Source: Papio anubis (Eukaryota > Chordata > Mammalia > Primates > Cercopithecidae). From it: a DNA stretch of 64,000 bases. Below the pieces are notes generated by a model. That model did not search any database and was not told where the DNA came from. It was given only the letters and a program-made list of their open reading frames with translations. Of the stretch, positions 47,901 to 53,795 are shown piece after piece. Position 1 is the stretch's first letter; each line of letters opens with the position of its first letter. The stretch covers positions 192,943,526-193,007,525 of the forward strand of contig NC_044977.1 in assembly GCF_008728515.1 (NCBI RefSeq), in the 5' to 3' direction. A program made the position numbers and the translations under genes.

Positions 47901-48517
47901 CATCCCAGCACTGTGGGAGGCCAAGACAAGCAGATCACCTGAGGTCCGGAGTTTAAGACCAGCCTGACCAACATGGAGAAACCCCGTCCCTACTAAAAAT
48001 ACAAAAATCAGTCGGGTGTGGTGGCGGCACCTGTAATCCCAGCTACTCAGGAGGCTGAGGCAGGAGAATTGCTTGAAGTGAGGAGGTAGAGGTGGCGGTG
48101 AGCCGAGATTGTGCTATTGCACTCCAGCCTGGGCAACAGAGAAACTCTGTCTCAAAAAAAAAATAAAAGAGCGATCAGCTTTCCTAATTTGGGAAACTTT
48201 ATGTTGGAAGTGAACAGTTGTTTTGCTACAGAAGTCACAGGACAGTGTAAATTGCCCGATGTTTTGTTTTATAGGTCGAGTATTACTTCCTCTCACCCTA
48301 TGTGTCTCCAAAAGAGTCTCCTTTCCGGCACGTCTTCTGGGGCTCCGGCTCCCACACGCTGTCCGCTTTACTGGAGAGCTTGAAACTGCGTAGACAGAAT
48401 AACAGTGCTTTTAATGAAACGCTGTTCAGAAACCAGCTGGCTCTCGCGACTTGGACTATTCAGGGAGCTGCAAATGCCCTTTCTGGTGACGTTTGGGACA
48501 TTGACAATGAGTTTTAA
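22785..48517 (+). CDS. TFRC: Transferrin receptor protein 1 (CD71), 18 joined coding exons, 760 aa
   Basis: Coding parts: 22785-22820, 25103-25304, 26323-26518, 28580-28729, 29250-29352, 31158-31271, 32594-32692, 33082-33221, 35190-35347, 36769-36888, 38565-38650, 38859-38922, 40930-40997, 42327-42385, 42592-42673, 45169-45390, 46731-46871, 48275-48517. The sum is 2283 bases: 760 codons plus TAA, the normal length. The protein is a type II homodimeric receptor at the plasma membrane and in recycling endosomes; it binds iron-loaded transferrin and carries it inward. Visible are the YTRF internalisation signal (20-23), Cys62/Cys67 for acylation, a membrane span (about 68-88), Cys89 and Cys98 for the dimer disulfides, protease-like segments (about 122-188, 384-606) without protease activity, an apical domain (about 189-383) and a helical domain (about 607-760) with RGD at 646-648. 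Sequons lie at N251, N317 and N727, with an extra one at N722. Confidence 0.97.
22861..23160 (+). mobile_element. Young AluY (AluYR-like), TFRC intron 2
   Basis: Only 40 bases after the exon 2 donor, in the same orientation as the gene. Carries the 'ctcaagcctg' and 'cgaggtggcgggcg' variants. Confidence 0.95.
23424..23739 (+). mobile_element. Alu, TFRC intron 2
   Basis: 'ggctgggcgtcgcggctc' head; long A-rich linker and tail. Confidence 0.93.
23753..23880 (+). mobile_element. Single-arm Alu, TFRC intron 2
   Basis: 'ggccaagtgtggtggctc' head, ends after one arm. Confidence 0.85.
24004..24615 (-). mobile_element. Alu with nested young AluY, TFRC intron 2
   Basis: Outer Alu 24004-24156 and 24460-24615; inner AluY 24157-24459 with 'gtggccggatctcag' and 'cttgagccaccgcgcccgg'. 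Confidence 0.92.
24748..24893 (+). mobile_element. Right-arm Alu fragment (FRAM-like), TFRC intron 2
   Basis: 'tagtcccagctgctcagg' to A9; about 210 bases before exon 3. Confidence 0.75.
25103..25304 (+). CDS. TFRC: TFRC exon 3: cytoplasmic tail and start of membrane span (residues 13-79)
   Basis: Encodes the YTRF endocytosis signal (20-23) followed by Ser24, a known PKC phosphorylation site. Cys62 and Cys67 sit just before the hydrophobic run. The donor gtaaga splits the Gly80 codon after one base. Confidence 0.96.
25399..25861 (-). mobile_element. Alu pair inside one target duplication, TFRC intron 3
   Basis: A truncated Alu (25399-25558) and a full Alu (25559-25861) together lie between tttgtgccttttt at 25386-25398 and 25862-25874. 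The missing second half of the outer copy suggests Alu-Alu recombination or deletion. Confidence 0.85.
26323..26518 (+). CDS. TFRC: TFRC exon 4: rest of membrane span, stalk (to residue 144)
   Basis: Completes the membrane span (FMIGYLGY), then Cys89 and Cys98 (intersubunit disulfides) and an acidic, proline-rich stalk. ERLAGTE around residues 99-105 is the region of the known shedding cleavage (Arg100) and O-glycosylation (Thr104). Donor gtgagc after two bases of the Lys145 codon. Confidence 0.96.
26820..27102 (-). mobile_element. AluY, TFRC intron 4
   Basis: 'gaggagtcttgctctgtcgc' to 'accgcgcctggc'; small internal deletion after 'ccgcctcctg'. Confidence 0.92.
27309..27507 (-). mobile_element. 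AluJ-like, truncated, TFRC intron 4
   Basis: Ends at 'caccatgtcttccaggccgg' where the next Alu is inserted. Confidence 0.85.
27522..27820 (-). mobile_element. Alu with target duplication, TFRC intron 4
   Basis: agatttttatttt at 27509-27521 and 27821-27833. Confidence 0.93.
27834..28579. other. Alu-free end of TFRC intron 4
   Basis: AT-rich unique intron running to the exon 5 acceptor; no other element seen. Confidence 0.5.
28580..28729 (+). CDS. TFRC: TFRC exon 5: first protease-like segment, edge of apical domain
   Basis: Acceptor ctcctccag, donor gtatgt. Encodes residues 145-194, including the LSKVWRDQH motif. Another frame stays open for 178 codons across this exon and the following Alu, but that frame is not the receptor. 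Confidence 0.95.
28813..29106 (-). mobile_element. Alu, TFRC intron 5
   Basis: Begins 84 bases after exon 5 and ends about 140 before exon 6, so it fills most of this short intron. Confidence 0.93.
29250..29352 (+). CDS. TFRC: TFRC exon 6: apical domain (residues 195-229)
   Basis: Acceptor ttttaacag, donor gtaagt. Encodes the [19 protein letters not shown] stretch of the apical domain. Ends on a codon boundary. Confidence 0.95.
29794..30093 (-). mobile_element. AluJ/S with target duplication, TFRC intron 6
   Basis: cttgatcttttt at 29782-29793 and 30094-30105. Confidence 0.92.
30190..30462 (+). mobile_element. Alu with 16-bp target duplication, TFRC intron 6
   Basis: aaaaatcacatttgtg at 30174-30189 and 30463-30478; about 100 bases from the inverted Alu upstream. 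Confidence 0.95.
30479..31157. other. Alu-free end of TFRC intron 6
   Basis: Unique-looking intron; nothing further recognised. Confidence 0.5.
31158..31271 (+). CDS. TFRC: TFRC exon 7: apical domain (residues 230-267)
   Basis: Thirty-eight whole codons between gttctag and gtgagt. Contains sequon N251-G-S253. Confidence 0.95.
31628..31756 (+). mobile_element. Internally deleted Alu fragment, TFRC intron 7
   Basis: Head of one arm fused to 'gccactccagcctgggtgacag'. Confidence 0.75.
31790..32090 (-). mobile_element. Alu, TFRC intron 7
   Basis: T18, 'gagatggagtctctgtc' to 'ccactcctggcc'. Confidence 0.93.
32104..32390 (-). mobile_element. Alu with 10-bp target duplication, TFRC intron 7
   Basis: cgttattctt at 32094-32103 and 32391-32400. 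Confidence 0.94.
32594..32692 (+). CDS. TFRC: TFRC exon 8: apical domain (residues 268-300)
   Basis: Thirty-three whole codons between cttttag and gtgagt. Encodes [16 protein letters not shown] and ends at FFGH. Confidence 0.95.
33082..33221 (+). CDS. TFRC: TFRC exon 9: apical domain (residues 301-346)
   Basis: Begins [15 protein letters not shown], holds sequon N317-H-T319, and ends within the Gly347 codon before gtaagt. Confidence 0.95.
33222..33974. other. First part of TFRC intron 9, no repeat recognised
   Basis: Unique-looking, AT-rich; leads into the tandem repeat at 33975. Confidence 0.5.
33975..34138 (+). repeat. Three-copy tandem repeat (58/56/50 bp), TFRC intron 9
   Basis: Units at 33975-34032, 34033-34088 and 34089-34138 share 'gctaagaggcctttagcata' (first unit: 'gccaagaggcctttagcgta'). 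The last two are nearly identical, the first more diverged. Confidence 0.95.
34326..34493 (-). mobile_element. Internally deleted Alu, TFRC intron 9
   Basis: T-tract of about 26, one arm joined directly to 'cctcccaaagtgctggg'. Confidence 0.88.
34792..35091 (-). mobile_element. Alu with target duplication, TFRC intron 9
   Basis: agagtaagtt at 34781-34790 and 35092-35101; ends about 100 bases before exon 10. Confidence 0.92.
35190..35347 (+). CDS. TFRC: TFRC exon 10: end of apical domain (residues 347-399)
   Basis: Acceptor ggttctag, donor gtaaag. Encodes [15 protein letters not shown] with Cys353 and Cys363, then the return into the protease-like domain. Confidence 0.95.
35517..35822 (-). 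mobile_element. Alu, TFRC intron 10
   Basis: (TTTTTG)n start; 'gcccaggctggagtg' to 'ctgtgcccggcc'. Confidence 0.93.
36126..36236 (+). repeat. Paralogous segment 1 (TFRC intron 10)
   Basis: About 110 bases nearly matching 38280-38388 in the same orientation: 'gactactggcccc', 'aaatcttatttgcagatctc', 'aattattcct' and 'cttttattctttcac' are shared in order. Confidence 0.9.
36315..36612 (-). mobile_element. AluY with internal micro-inversion, TFRC intron 10
   Basis: Reads as a normal reverse AluY except that about 36437-36477 is in forward orientation ('ggcgggcgcctgtagtccc..ggaggct'), with the neighbouring linker bases lost. Confidence 0.93.
36769..36888 (+). CDS. TFRC: TFRC exon 11: protease-like domain (residues 400-439)
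   Basis: Encodes [20 protein letters not shown]. In the M28 peptidase fold this part carries metal ligands, which the receptor lacks. Donor gtagag is a weaker consensus than its neighbours. Confidence 0.95.
37055..37359 (-). mobile_element. Young AluY (AluYR-like), TFRC intron 11
   Basis: gctgcctttttcttt at 37040-37054 and 37360-37374; poly-T of about 23. Has 'gtggccggatctc' and 'gccacctcgcccggctag'. Confidence 0.95.
37577..37862 (-). mobile_element. Alu, TFRC intron 11
   Basis: 'ttttttgagacagtgtttaac' to 'ccgtgccccgcc', with small deletions. Confidence 0.92.
38280..38388 (+). repeat. Paralogous segment 2 (TFRC intron 11)
   Basis: Partner of 36126-36236, about 2.15 kb downstream and across exon 11. 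Confidence 0.9.
38565..38650 (+). CDS. TFRC: TFRC exon 12: protease-like domain (residues 440-468)
   Basis: Acceptor ctctttcag, donor gtattc (weak at +4 to +6). Encodes [18 protein letters not shown] and ends TEWLE on a codon boundary. Confidence 0.95.
38859..38922 (+). CDS. TFRC: TFRC exon 13 (residues 469-489)
   Basis: Short exon encoding [20 protein letters not shown], between cttctag and gtaagt. Confidence 0.95.
38971..39265 (-). mobile_element. Alu with 13-bp target duplication, TFRC intron 13
   Basis: ggtaaactacttt at 38958-38970 and 39266-39278; starts 48 bases after exon 13. A short non-Alu stretch replaces the usual 'gtagagacggggtt' near 39150. Confidence 0.93.
39293..39541 (-). 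mobile_element. AluJ-like, internally deleted, TFRC intron 13
   Basis: 'gagacagggtctcactcg' to 'ttgccctcagcc'; about 40 bases missing after 'cttcagccacc'. Confidence 0.88.
39734..40025 (+). mobile_element. Alu with 17-bp target duplication, TFRC intron 13
   Basis: aaaaactgggctttttt at 39717-39733 and 40026-40042. Confidence 0.95.
40043..40929. other. Alu-free end of TFRC intron 13
   Basis: Unique-looking intron; the small open frames here have no recognisable content. Confidence 0.5.
40930..40997 (+). CDS. TFRC: TFRC exon 14 (residues 490-512)
   Basis: Encodes [20 protein letters not shown] then QD, between ttttcag and gtgagt. Confidence 0.95.
40998..41635. other. First part of TFRC intron 14, no repeat recognised
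   Basis: AT-rich unique intron. Confidence 0.5.
41636..41929 (-). mobile_element. Alu, TFRC intron 14
   Basis: T14, 'gagacggagtctccctctg' to 'ctgtgcccggc'. Confidence 0.93.
41930..42075 (-). mobile_element. Single-arm Alu, TFRC intron 14
   Basis: Long T tract (about 29) then one arm to 'ccccacctggcc'; abuts the previous Alu. Confidence 0.85.
42327..42385 (+). CDS. TFRC: TFRC exon 15 (residues 513-531)
   Basis: Encodes [19 protein letters not shown] between cttacag and gtaagt; the Val532 codon is split. Confidence 0.95.
42592..42673 (+). CDS. TFRC: TFRC exon 16 (residues 532-559)
   Basis: Encodes [19 protein letters not shown] then AVSFCFCE with Cys556 and Cys558. Acceptor cttgcag, donor gtaagt. 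Confidence 0.95.
43115..43266 (-). mobile_element. Old single-arm Alu fragment, TFRC intron 16
   Basis: 'gacgatgtcttgctgtgtcac' to 'actacacctggcc'; strongly decayed. Confidence 0.75.
43340..44066 (+). mobile_element. Alu interrupted by a solo LTR, TFRC intron 16
   Basis: Alu parts are 43340-43372 and 43807-44066. Its own target duplication aagttatacaca (43328-43339, 44067-44078) encloses the whole, so the LTR came later. Confidence 0.95.
43373..43806 (-). mobile_element. Solo ERV LTR (class I-like), antisense, TFRC intron 16
   Basis: A 434-base LTR inserted into the head of an Alu with 4-bp duplication atcc (43369-43372, 43807-43810). On the minus strand it shows a TTAAAAG TATA-like motif, an AATAAAG poly(A) signal and a terminal ..gctaca. 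The opposite terminus is decayed (ta for ca). No viral genes remain. Shares its R/U5 end with 8333-8447; subfamily not named. Confidence 0.9.
44194..44488 (+). mobile_element. Alu, TFRC intron 16
   Basis: Head 'gagtgtggtgggtcac'; (AAC)n tail. Confidence 0.92.
44564..44826 (+). mobile_element. AluJ-like, TFRC intron 16
   Basis: 'ggctgggtgcaatagctc' head; many substitutions and small deletions. Confidence 0.88.
45169..45390 (+). CDS. TFRC: TFRC exon 17: end of protease-like, start of helical domain (residues 560-633)
   Basis: Seventy-four whole codons between cttgcag and gtgagc. Encodes [17 protein letters not shown] and the first helices of the dimer/transferrin-binding domain. Confidence 0.95.
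45809..45922 (+). mobile_element. Alu fragment, TFRC intron 17
   Basis: Right-arm pieces fused to 'cctggtcgacatagcaaaat'. Confidence 0.65.
46034..46340 (-). mobile_element. Alu, TFRC intron 17
   Basis: 'gagagacaaagtctcactc' to 'accgcccccggcc'. Confidence 0.93.
46731..46871 (+). CDS. TFRC: TFRC exon 18: helical domain with RGD (residues 634-680)
   Basis: Encodes [18 protein letters not shown]. Arg646-Gly647-Asp648 is the known transferrin-contact motif and is intact. Acceptor gtttcag, donor gtaagt. Confidence 0.96.
47165..47785 (-). mobile_element. Alu with nested young AluY, TFRC intron 18
   Basis: Outer Alu with (TTTA)n tail at 47165-47391 and 47706-47785. Inner AluY 47392-47691 is bounded by gccaggccagtctt (47378-47391, 47692-47705) and has AluYR-like 'gtggccggatctcag'. 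Confidence 0.94.
47876..48172 (+). mobile_element. Alu, TFRC intron 18
   Basis: gatcagct at 47868-47875 and 48173-48180; ends about 100 bases before exon 19. Confidence 0.92.
48275..48517 (+). CDS. TFRC: TFRC exon 19, coding part (residues 681-760 and stop)
   Basis: Encodes [15 protein letters not shown] to DVWDIDNEF and TAA. Sequon N727-E-T729 is present; N722-N-S724 forms a second sequon close by. Acceptor ttttatag. Confidence 0.97.
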   Translation, partial: VEYYFLSPYVSPKESPFRHVFWGSGSHTLSALLESLKLRRQNNSAFNETLFRNQLALATWTIQGAANALSGDVWDIDNEF

Positions 48518-49398
48518 ACGTGATACCCGTAGCTTACGTCAGAACAGCAGGATAGTCTAGTTTCTAGACTCGTGCTGATTGTGCTACGTTTTCAGTAGGG
48601 CTTCAAAACCTGATGTGAAAATTCCATCCCATCATCTTGGTACTACTAGATGTCTTTAGGCAGCAGCTTTTAATCCAGGGTAGACAACCTGTCCTTCACG
48701 TTAAAGCGAATAACCACTTAAAAAATGTCCCTGATGGAATATTCCCCTCTCTAGAGTCGTAAGTGCTGTGTAATGGTAACTGCCTCTTTCCTGGTGGTGT
48801 TAATGAAAATGTCAGAAACCAGTTATGTGAGCGATCGCTGTGGACCCTAAGGGCTGGTCTCTGCTGAAGGCTGTAAGGGGTCGCTTACTTCGAGTGATCC
48901 TCCAACTTCATTTGATGCCGGCTAGGAGACACCAGGTCGACAGACCTTCTCCAAATGAGATCGGAGCCTTTCCATAAGGAACGTAGCTGGTTTCCTCATT
49001 CCTGAAAGAAACAGTTAACTTTCCGAAGAGATGGGCTTGTTTTCTTGCCAGTGGGGTCTGAAATGGAGGTCCTTCTGCTGGATCAAATGAGGCTCAACTG
49101 TTGATTGCAGGAATAAGGCCTTAATATGTTCACCTCAATGTCATTTATGAAAAGAGGGGACCAGAAGCCAAAGACTTAGCATATTTTCTTTTCCTCTGTC
49201 CCTTCCCCGTAAGCCTCCATTTAGTTCTTTGTTATTTTTGTTTCTTCCAAAGCACATTGAAAGAGAACCAGTTTCAGGTGTTTAGTTGCAGACTCTGTTT
49301 GTCAGACTTCAAAGAATAATACACTGCCAAATTTTGGCCAAAGTGTTAATCTTAGGGGAGAGCTTTCTGTCCTTTTGGCACTGAGATATTTATTGTTT

Positions 49399-49427
49399 AT
49401 TTATCAGTGACAGAGTTCACTATAAAT
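49399..49427 (+). promoter_or_regulatory. Iron-responsive element A
   Basis: Hairpin with lower stem atttat/ataaat, unpaired C, upper stem AGTGA/TCACT and six-base loop CAGAGT. The loop departs from the usual CAGTGN at its fourth base. Position and stem match the first element of mammalian TFRC mRNA. Confidence 0.85.
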
Positions 49428-49447
49428 GATGTTTTTTTTTATAGAAT

Positions 49448-49480
49448 ATAATTATCGGAAGCAGTGCCTTCCATAATTAT
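49448..49480 (+). promoter_or_regulatory. Iron-responsive element B
   Basis: Stem ataattat/ataattat, bulged C, upper stem GGAAG/CTTCC and canonical loop CAGTGC. About 20 bases after element A. Confidence 0.95.
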
Positions 49481-49852
49481 GACAGTTATACTGTCGGTTT
49501 TTTTAAATAAAAGCAGCATCTGCTAATAAAACTCAACAGATACTGGAAGTTTTGCATTTATGGTCAACACTTAGGGGTTTTGGAAAACAGCCGCAAGCCA
49601 AATGTAATTGAATAAAGTTGAAGCTAAGATTTAGAGATGAATTAAATTTAATTAGGGATTGCTAAGAAGTGAGCACTGACCAGATAAGAATGCTAGTTTT
49701 CCTAAATGCAATGAATTGTGACCAAGTTATAAATAAATGTCACTTAAAGGCTGTGGAAGTACTCCTGCACAATTTTATAGCTCAGTTTATCCAAGGTATA
49801 ACTCTAATTCCCATTTTGCAAAATTTCCAGTACCTTTGTCACAATCCTAACA

Positions 49853-49881
49853 CATTATCGGGAGCAGTGTCTTCCATAATG
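49853..49881 (+). promoter_or_regulatory. Iron-responsive element C
   Basis: Stem cattat/ataatg, bulged C, upper stem GGGAG/CTTCC (one G-T pair) and loop CAGTGT. About 370 bases after element B. Confidence 0.95.
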
Positions 49882-49918
49882 TATAAAGAACAAGGTAGTT
49901 TTTACCTACCACAGGGTC

Positions 49919-49945
49919 TGTATCGGAGACAGTGGTCTCCATATG
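49919..49945 (+). promoter_or_regulatory. Iron-responsive element D
   Basis: Stem tgtat/atatg, bulged C, upper stem GGAGA/TCTCC and loop CAGTGG. The sixth loop base is the freely variable one. Confidence 0.93.
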
Positions 49946-49965
49946 TTACACTAAAGGGTGTAAGT

Positions 49966-49994
49966 AATTATCGGGAACAGTGTTTCCCATAATT
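49966..49994 (+). promoter_or_regulatory. Iron-responsive element E
   Basis: Stem aattat/ataatt, bulged C, upper stem GGGAA/TTCCC and loop CAGTGT. Completes the five-element array. Confidence 0.95.
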
Positions 49995-51153
49995 TTCTTC
50001 ATGCAATGACATCTTCAAAGCTTGAAGATCGTTAGTATCTAACATGTATTCCCAACTCCTATAATTCCCTATCTTTTAGTTTTAGTTGCAGAAACATTTT
50101 GTGGTCATTAAGCATTTGGTGGGTAAATGCAACCACTGTAAAATGAAATTACTACAAAATTTGAAATTTAACGTGGGATTTTGTTATCTTTGTGGTTTCT
50201 CCAGGTCCTCTACTTAACAGGATAGTAGCATACATTTGTAATGTTTGCTATTGACAAGTCATTTTAACTTTATCACCTTATTTGCATGTTACCTCCTATA
50301 AACTTAGTGCGGACAAGTTTTAATTCAGAATTGGCCTTTTGACTTAAAGCAGGGGGACTTTGTATAGGAGGTTTGGGGGGTGTGGGGAGGGAGAGTCCCC
50401 AGAAGATCTTTGACACGTCTGCCTACCCATTTGTGGTTATAAATTAAATGTAGGTATGAATAAGTTTGAAGCTACATGAGTGAACCATCGTTATAAACGT
50501 GATCAGCTGTTTGTCATAGGGCAGTTTGAAACTGCCTCCTAGGAAGAGGCTCATAGGGGTCTCTTGAGGTTCTTAGTGTAACTCACCTAGATTTACAGCC
50601 TCACTGGAATCATTTCACTACTCACAGTCTCTTTCATCTTCAGTTTTATCTTTAATCTCCTCTTTTATCTTGGACTGACATTTAGTGTAGCTATGTGAAA
50701 AGGTCATAGCCGAGATTCCTGGTTTGGGTGTTACGCTTACATACTTAAATGAAAGTGTGTGACATACTCATAGTGTAACACAACATGAATAAAAGGCATA
50801 CATTTTGCAGCAGTCAGTCTCTTCAGAAAACCCTCTTCTATAGTAGGGTTGAGTTACTTCCTATCAAGCCAGTGTGTGGTAACAGGCTCAATATTCCTGA
50901 ATGAAATACCAGACTAGTGACAAGCTCCTGGTCTTCAGATGTCTTCTCGTTAAGGAGATGGGCCTTTTGGAGGTAAAGGATACAATTAGTGAGTTCTGTC
51001 ATGATTCGCTATTCTAGAACTTGCATGACCTTTACTGTGTTAGCTCTTTGAATGTTGTTGAAATTTTAGACTTTCTTTGTAAACAAATGATATGTCCTTA
51101 TCATTGTATAAAAGCTGTTACGTGCAACAATGTGGAGATTCCTTATCTGATTT

Positions 51154-51159
51154 AATAAA
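51154..51159 (+). terminator. TFRC distal poly(A) signal
   Basis: AATAAA about 15 bases before the end of sequence I recognise as TFRC mRNA (..aaacactga, near 51174); a GT/T-rich tract (gttgtcgttttt) follows at once. The cleavage site is inferred. Confidence 0.85.
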
Positions 51160-51174
51160 ATACTTAAACACTGA

Positions 51175-51841
51175 GTTGTCGTTTTTAGATAAATTTTTTA
51201 AAGAGCAGTTTTAGGCTTATAGCAAAATTAAACAGAATTCCCACATACCCACCGTTTCTGCCACGTACACATCCTCCATGACTGCCAGCACCTTGCACCT
51301 CAGCGGCGTGTTTGTTACAGTGGGCAGCCTGCGTGGGCACACCGTTAGCGCCGTCAGCACCGTTAGTCTGCTGTTTCTATTAGGGTTTGTTCTCCTACGG
51401 TTTTTGACAAATGCGTAATACCATTCTATACCTTACAGAATAGTTTTATTGCTGTAAATCTTGTGCTCTGCCCATTCATCCATCTCTTCTGTAAGGTCCT
51501 GGCAACCACAGATCTTACGATATCCATAATTTTACCTCTTCCAGAATGTTACAGTTGGAATCAGAATATAGCCTTTTCAGGCTGGCCTCTTTCACTAAGC
51601 AATAGCATTTGTTTCCTCCATGTCTTCATGATGTGTTCTTCATACAGAACAATATTCTGTTGTCTGCAGTTAGCACAGTTTATCTAGCTCACCTACTTAC
51701 TAAGTAATCTTGTTGCTTCTAAGTTTTGGCAGTTATGAATAAACTGATAAGCACCTGTGTGCATGTTTTTTCTGTGAACCTAGGTCTTCAGCTCTTTAGG
51801 TAAATACCAAGGTACATGATTGCCGCTGTCTTCTAAGTGGG
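51175..51841 (-). mobile_element. Old LINE-derived sequence just past the TFRC 3' end
   Basis: 'ctggcaaccaca', 'ggcctctttcacta', 'gttatgaataa' and 'aataccaaggtacatgattgc' resemble a degraded L1M 3' region read antisense. Identification is by recollection. Confidence 0.6.
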
Positions 51842-52077
51842 CAATCGGCTCACTGCAGCCTCCACCTCCCGGGTTCAAGCGATTCTCCTGCCTCAGCCTC
51901 CTGAGCAGCTGGGATTACAAGTGTGGGCTATCATGCCTGGTTAATTTTAGTATTTTTAGTAGAGATGGGGTTTCACCATATTGGCCAGGCTGGTCTCGAA
52001 CTCCTGACCTCAAGTGATCTGCCCACCTCGGTCTCCCAAGATGCTGGATTACAGGCATGAGTCACCATGCCTGGCCC
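51842..52077 (-). mobile_element. 5'-intact Alu missing its T end
   Basis: Starts inside the arm at 'caatcggctcactgcagcc', ends 'catgcctggcc'. Confidence 0.9.
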
Positions 52078-52228
52078 CACATACGTAATTTTAAATGTCC
52101 CTGTAGCCACATTAAAAGGTAAAGGGTGAAAAATAAAATAGGTGAAATTTTAGTGTTTTATCTGTATATGTTAAATACTATCATTTTAGCATATAATCAT
52201 TAAAAATTATCAAGATAGTTTATATTCC

Positions 52229-52531
52229 TTTTTTTTTTTTTTTTCCTTTTTGGGATGGAGTTTTGCTCTTGTCACCCAGGCTGGAATGCAATGGCATGAT
52301 CTTGGCTCACTGCAACCTCCGCCTCCCGGGTTCAAGCCATTCTCCTGTCTCAGCCTCCCAGTAGCTGGGATTACAGGCGCCGCCACCACGCCCGGCTAAT
52401 TTTTGTATTTTTAGTAGAGATGGGGTTTCACCATGTTGGCCAGGCTGGTCTTGAACTCCTGACCTCAGGTGATCCACCTGCCTTGGCCTCCCAAAGTGCT
52501 GGAATTAAAGGCGTGAGCCGCTGCGCCTGGC
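52229..52531 (-). mobile_element. Alu
   Basis: T16, 'gggatggagttttgctcttg' to 'ctgcgcctggcc'. Confidence 0.93.
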
Positions 52532-52662
52532 CAGCTTTGTATAATTTTTAATGCCTTTTTTGAAAATATTCACATACAGTCGAAGTGCAGAAAAGTCTGT
52601 ATTAAAGAGTATTTTCCTCTTAGTCTCCAGTGATGTCATCCCTCTAAATCTCCACAATTACC

Positions 52663-52964
52663 CATTTTTCTTTTTTTAGTTTGAGATGGTCTCGCTCTGT
52701 CACCCAGGCTGGATTGCAGTGGCATGATTTCAGTTCGCTGCAACCTCCACCTCCTGGGTTCCAGCTATCCTCTTACCTAAGCCTCCTGAGAGTAGCTGGG
52801 ACTACAGACAGGCGCCACCACGCCCGGCTAATTTTGTATTTTTTGAGAGGTGGGGTTTTGCCTTGTTACCCAGGCTGGTCTCAAACTCCTGGACTCAAGT
52901 GATAAACCTGCCTCAGCCTCCCAAAGTGCTGGGATTACAGGTGTGAGCCACTGGGCCTGGCCAT
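52663..52964 (-). mobile_element. AluJ-like
   Basis: 'gagatggtctcgctctgtcac' to 'ctgggcctggcc'. Confidence 0.9.
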
Positions 52965-53265
52965 TTACCAACTTCTTACGTACACTTTCAAAGTTGTCTA
53001 TGCATAAATGAGAATTATCTACCAGATCTTCATGAAAGCATATATGGGGGCTCTGGTGCTATTGTCACCACATAAGCCCCCTACAACCTATCCCTTCTGC
53101 TGCTTACAGCTGTAAGCTCAGTAAGACAGGGGCAAGCTCTCCCAAACCTGAGATGTAAACAAAGGTAGGCGAACTGTGGAGGGGAGTACAACTTGGAGAA
53201 GTGACTTCAAAAGGGAAAGAATTGGCAGAAACCAAAAGAGGAACAAACAAAAAAACTAGTAAGCT
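52965..53265. other. Non-genic stretch
   Basis: No gene or element recognised. Confidence 0.45.
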
Positions 53266-53790
53266 GGCATGCCGAGTCCAGCCATATCAACAGTTATATT
53301 ATTGACGTGTGAACATTCTAATCAAGACTGACGATTAAAAAGCAATCAAGACCCATTTATATGCTGCCTACAAGAACTTTAAAGACATAAATTGAAAGAG
53401 ATGGGAAAAAATACAACGTGTACACTAGCATAGTATGGCTGGAATGGTTATATAAATATCAGATTAAAAAGACTTCAAACAGATAGCACTACAAAATAGG
53501 AGCATTTTATAATAGTAAAAAGGGCCATTCAGGAAGATAGCACACTTATAAATACGTATGCACCTTAAAATACATGAAAAAGAAATGAAAATTCTGCCAT
53601 TATAGAAGATTTTAACACCCATTTATCAGCAGTAAATACAGAAACTAGACCAAAAAAATCAGGACAAATTATTTGAACCACTGTATCAGCCACCTCAATC
53701 TAACTGACATTTGTAGAACACCACATCCAACAACTGCAAAGTACACTTTTAGGTCTACGTGGTATATTCAGCAAGACAGACCATACACTG
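53266..53790 (+). mobile_element. L1 ORF2 fragment, sense
   Basis: A-rich strand with L1 landmarks: 'acccatttatatgctgcctacaa', 'aatatcagattaaaaagac', 'ttttaacacccattta'. Covers the same ORF2 part as 56400-56720. Decayed, with stops in all frames. Confidence 0.75.
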
Positions 53791-53795
53791 GGTAA

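Larger units (their letters stand above)
17551..51174 (+). other. TFRC: TFRC gene, complete transcription unit (19 exons)
   Basis: The unit runs from a TATA-like promoter through 19 exons to a canonical poly(A) signal. Exon 1 is non-coding, exon 2 carries the start codon, and exon 19 carries the stop plus a long 3'UTR. Every intron begins GT and ends AG, and every codon split across a border restores the expected residue. The largest introns are intron 1 (17824-22761, 4.9 kb), intron 16 (42674-45168), intron 2 (22821-25102), intron 4 (26519-28579), intron 9 (33222-35189) and intron 13 (38923-40929). Young Alus interrupt many introns but no exon. No frameshift or premature stop is seen, so this is the functional gene and not a processed copy. 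Confidence 0.97.
48518..51174 (+). other. TFRC: TFRC 3'UTR
   Basis: About 2.66 kb from the stop codon to the inferred cleavage site, free of Alu and other obvious repeats. It carries five iron-responsive hairpins in two clusters and AU-rich stretches. Internal AATAAA hexamers at 49506-49511 and 49525-49530 could give shorter mRNAs, ending after IRE-A and IRE-B but before C-E. The 3'UTR is the known target of IRP1/IRP2 and of endonucleolytic decay when iron is plentiful. Confidence 0.93.
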
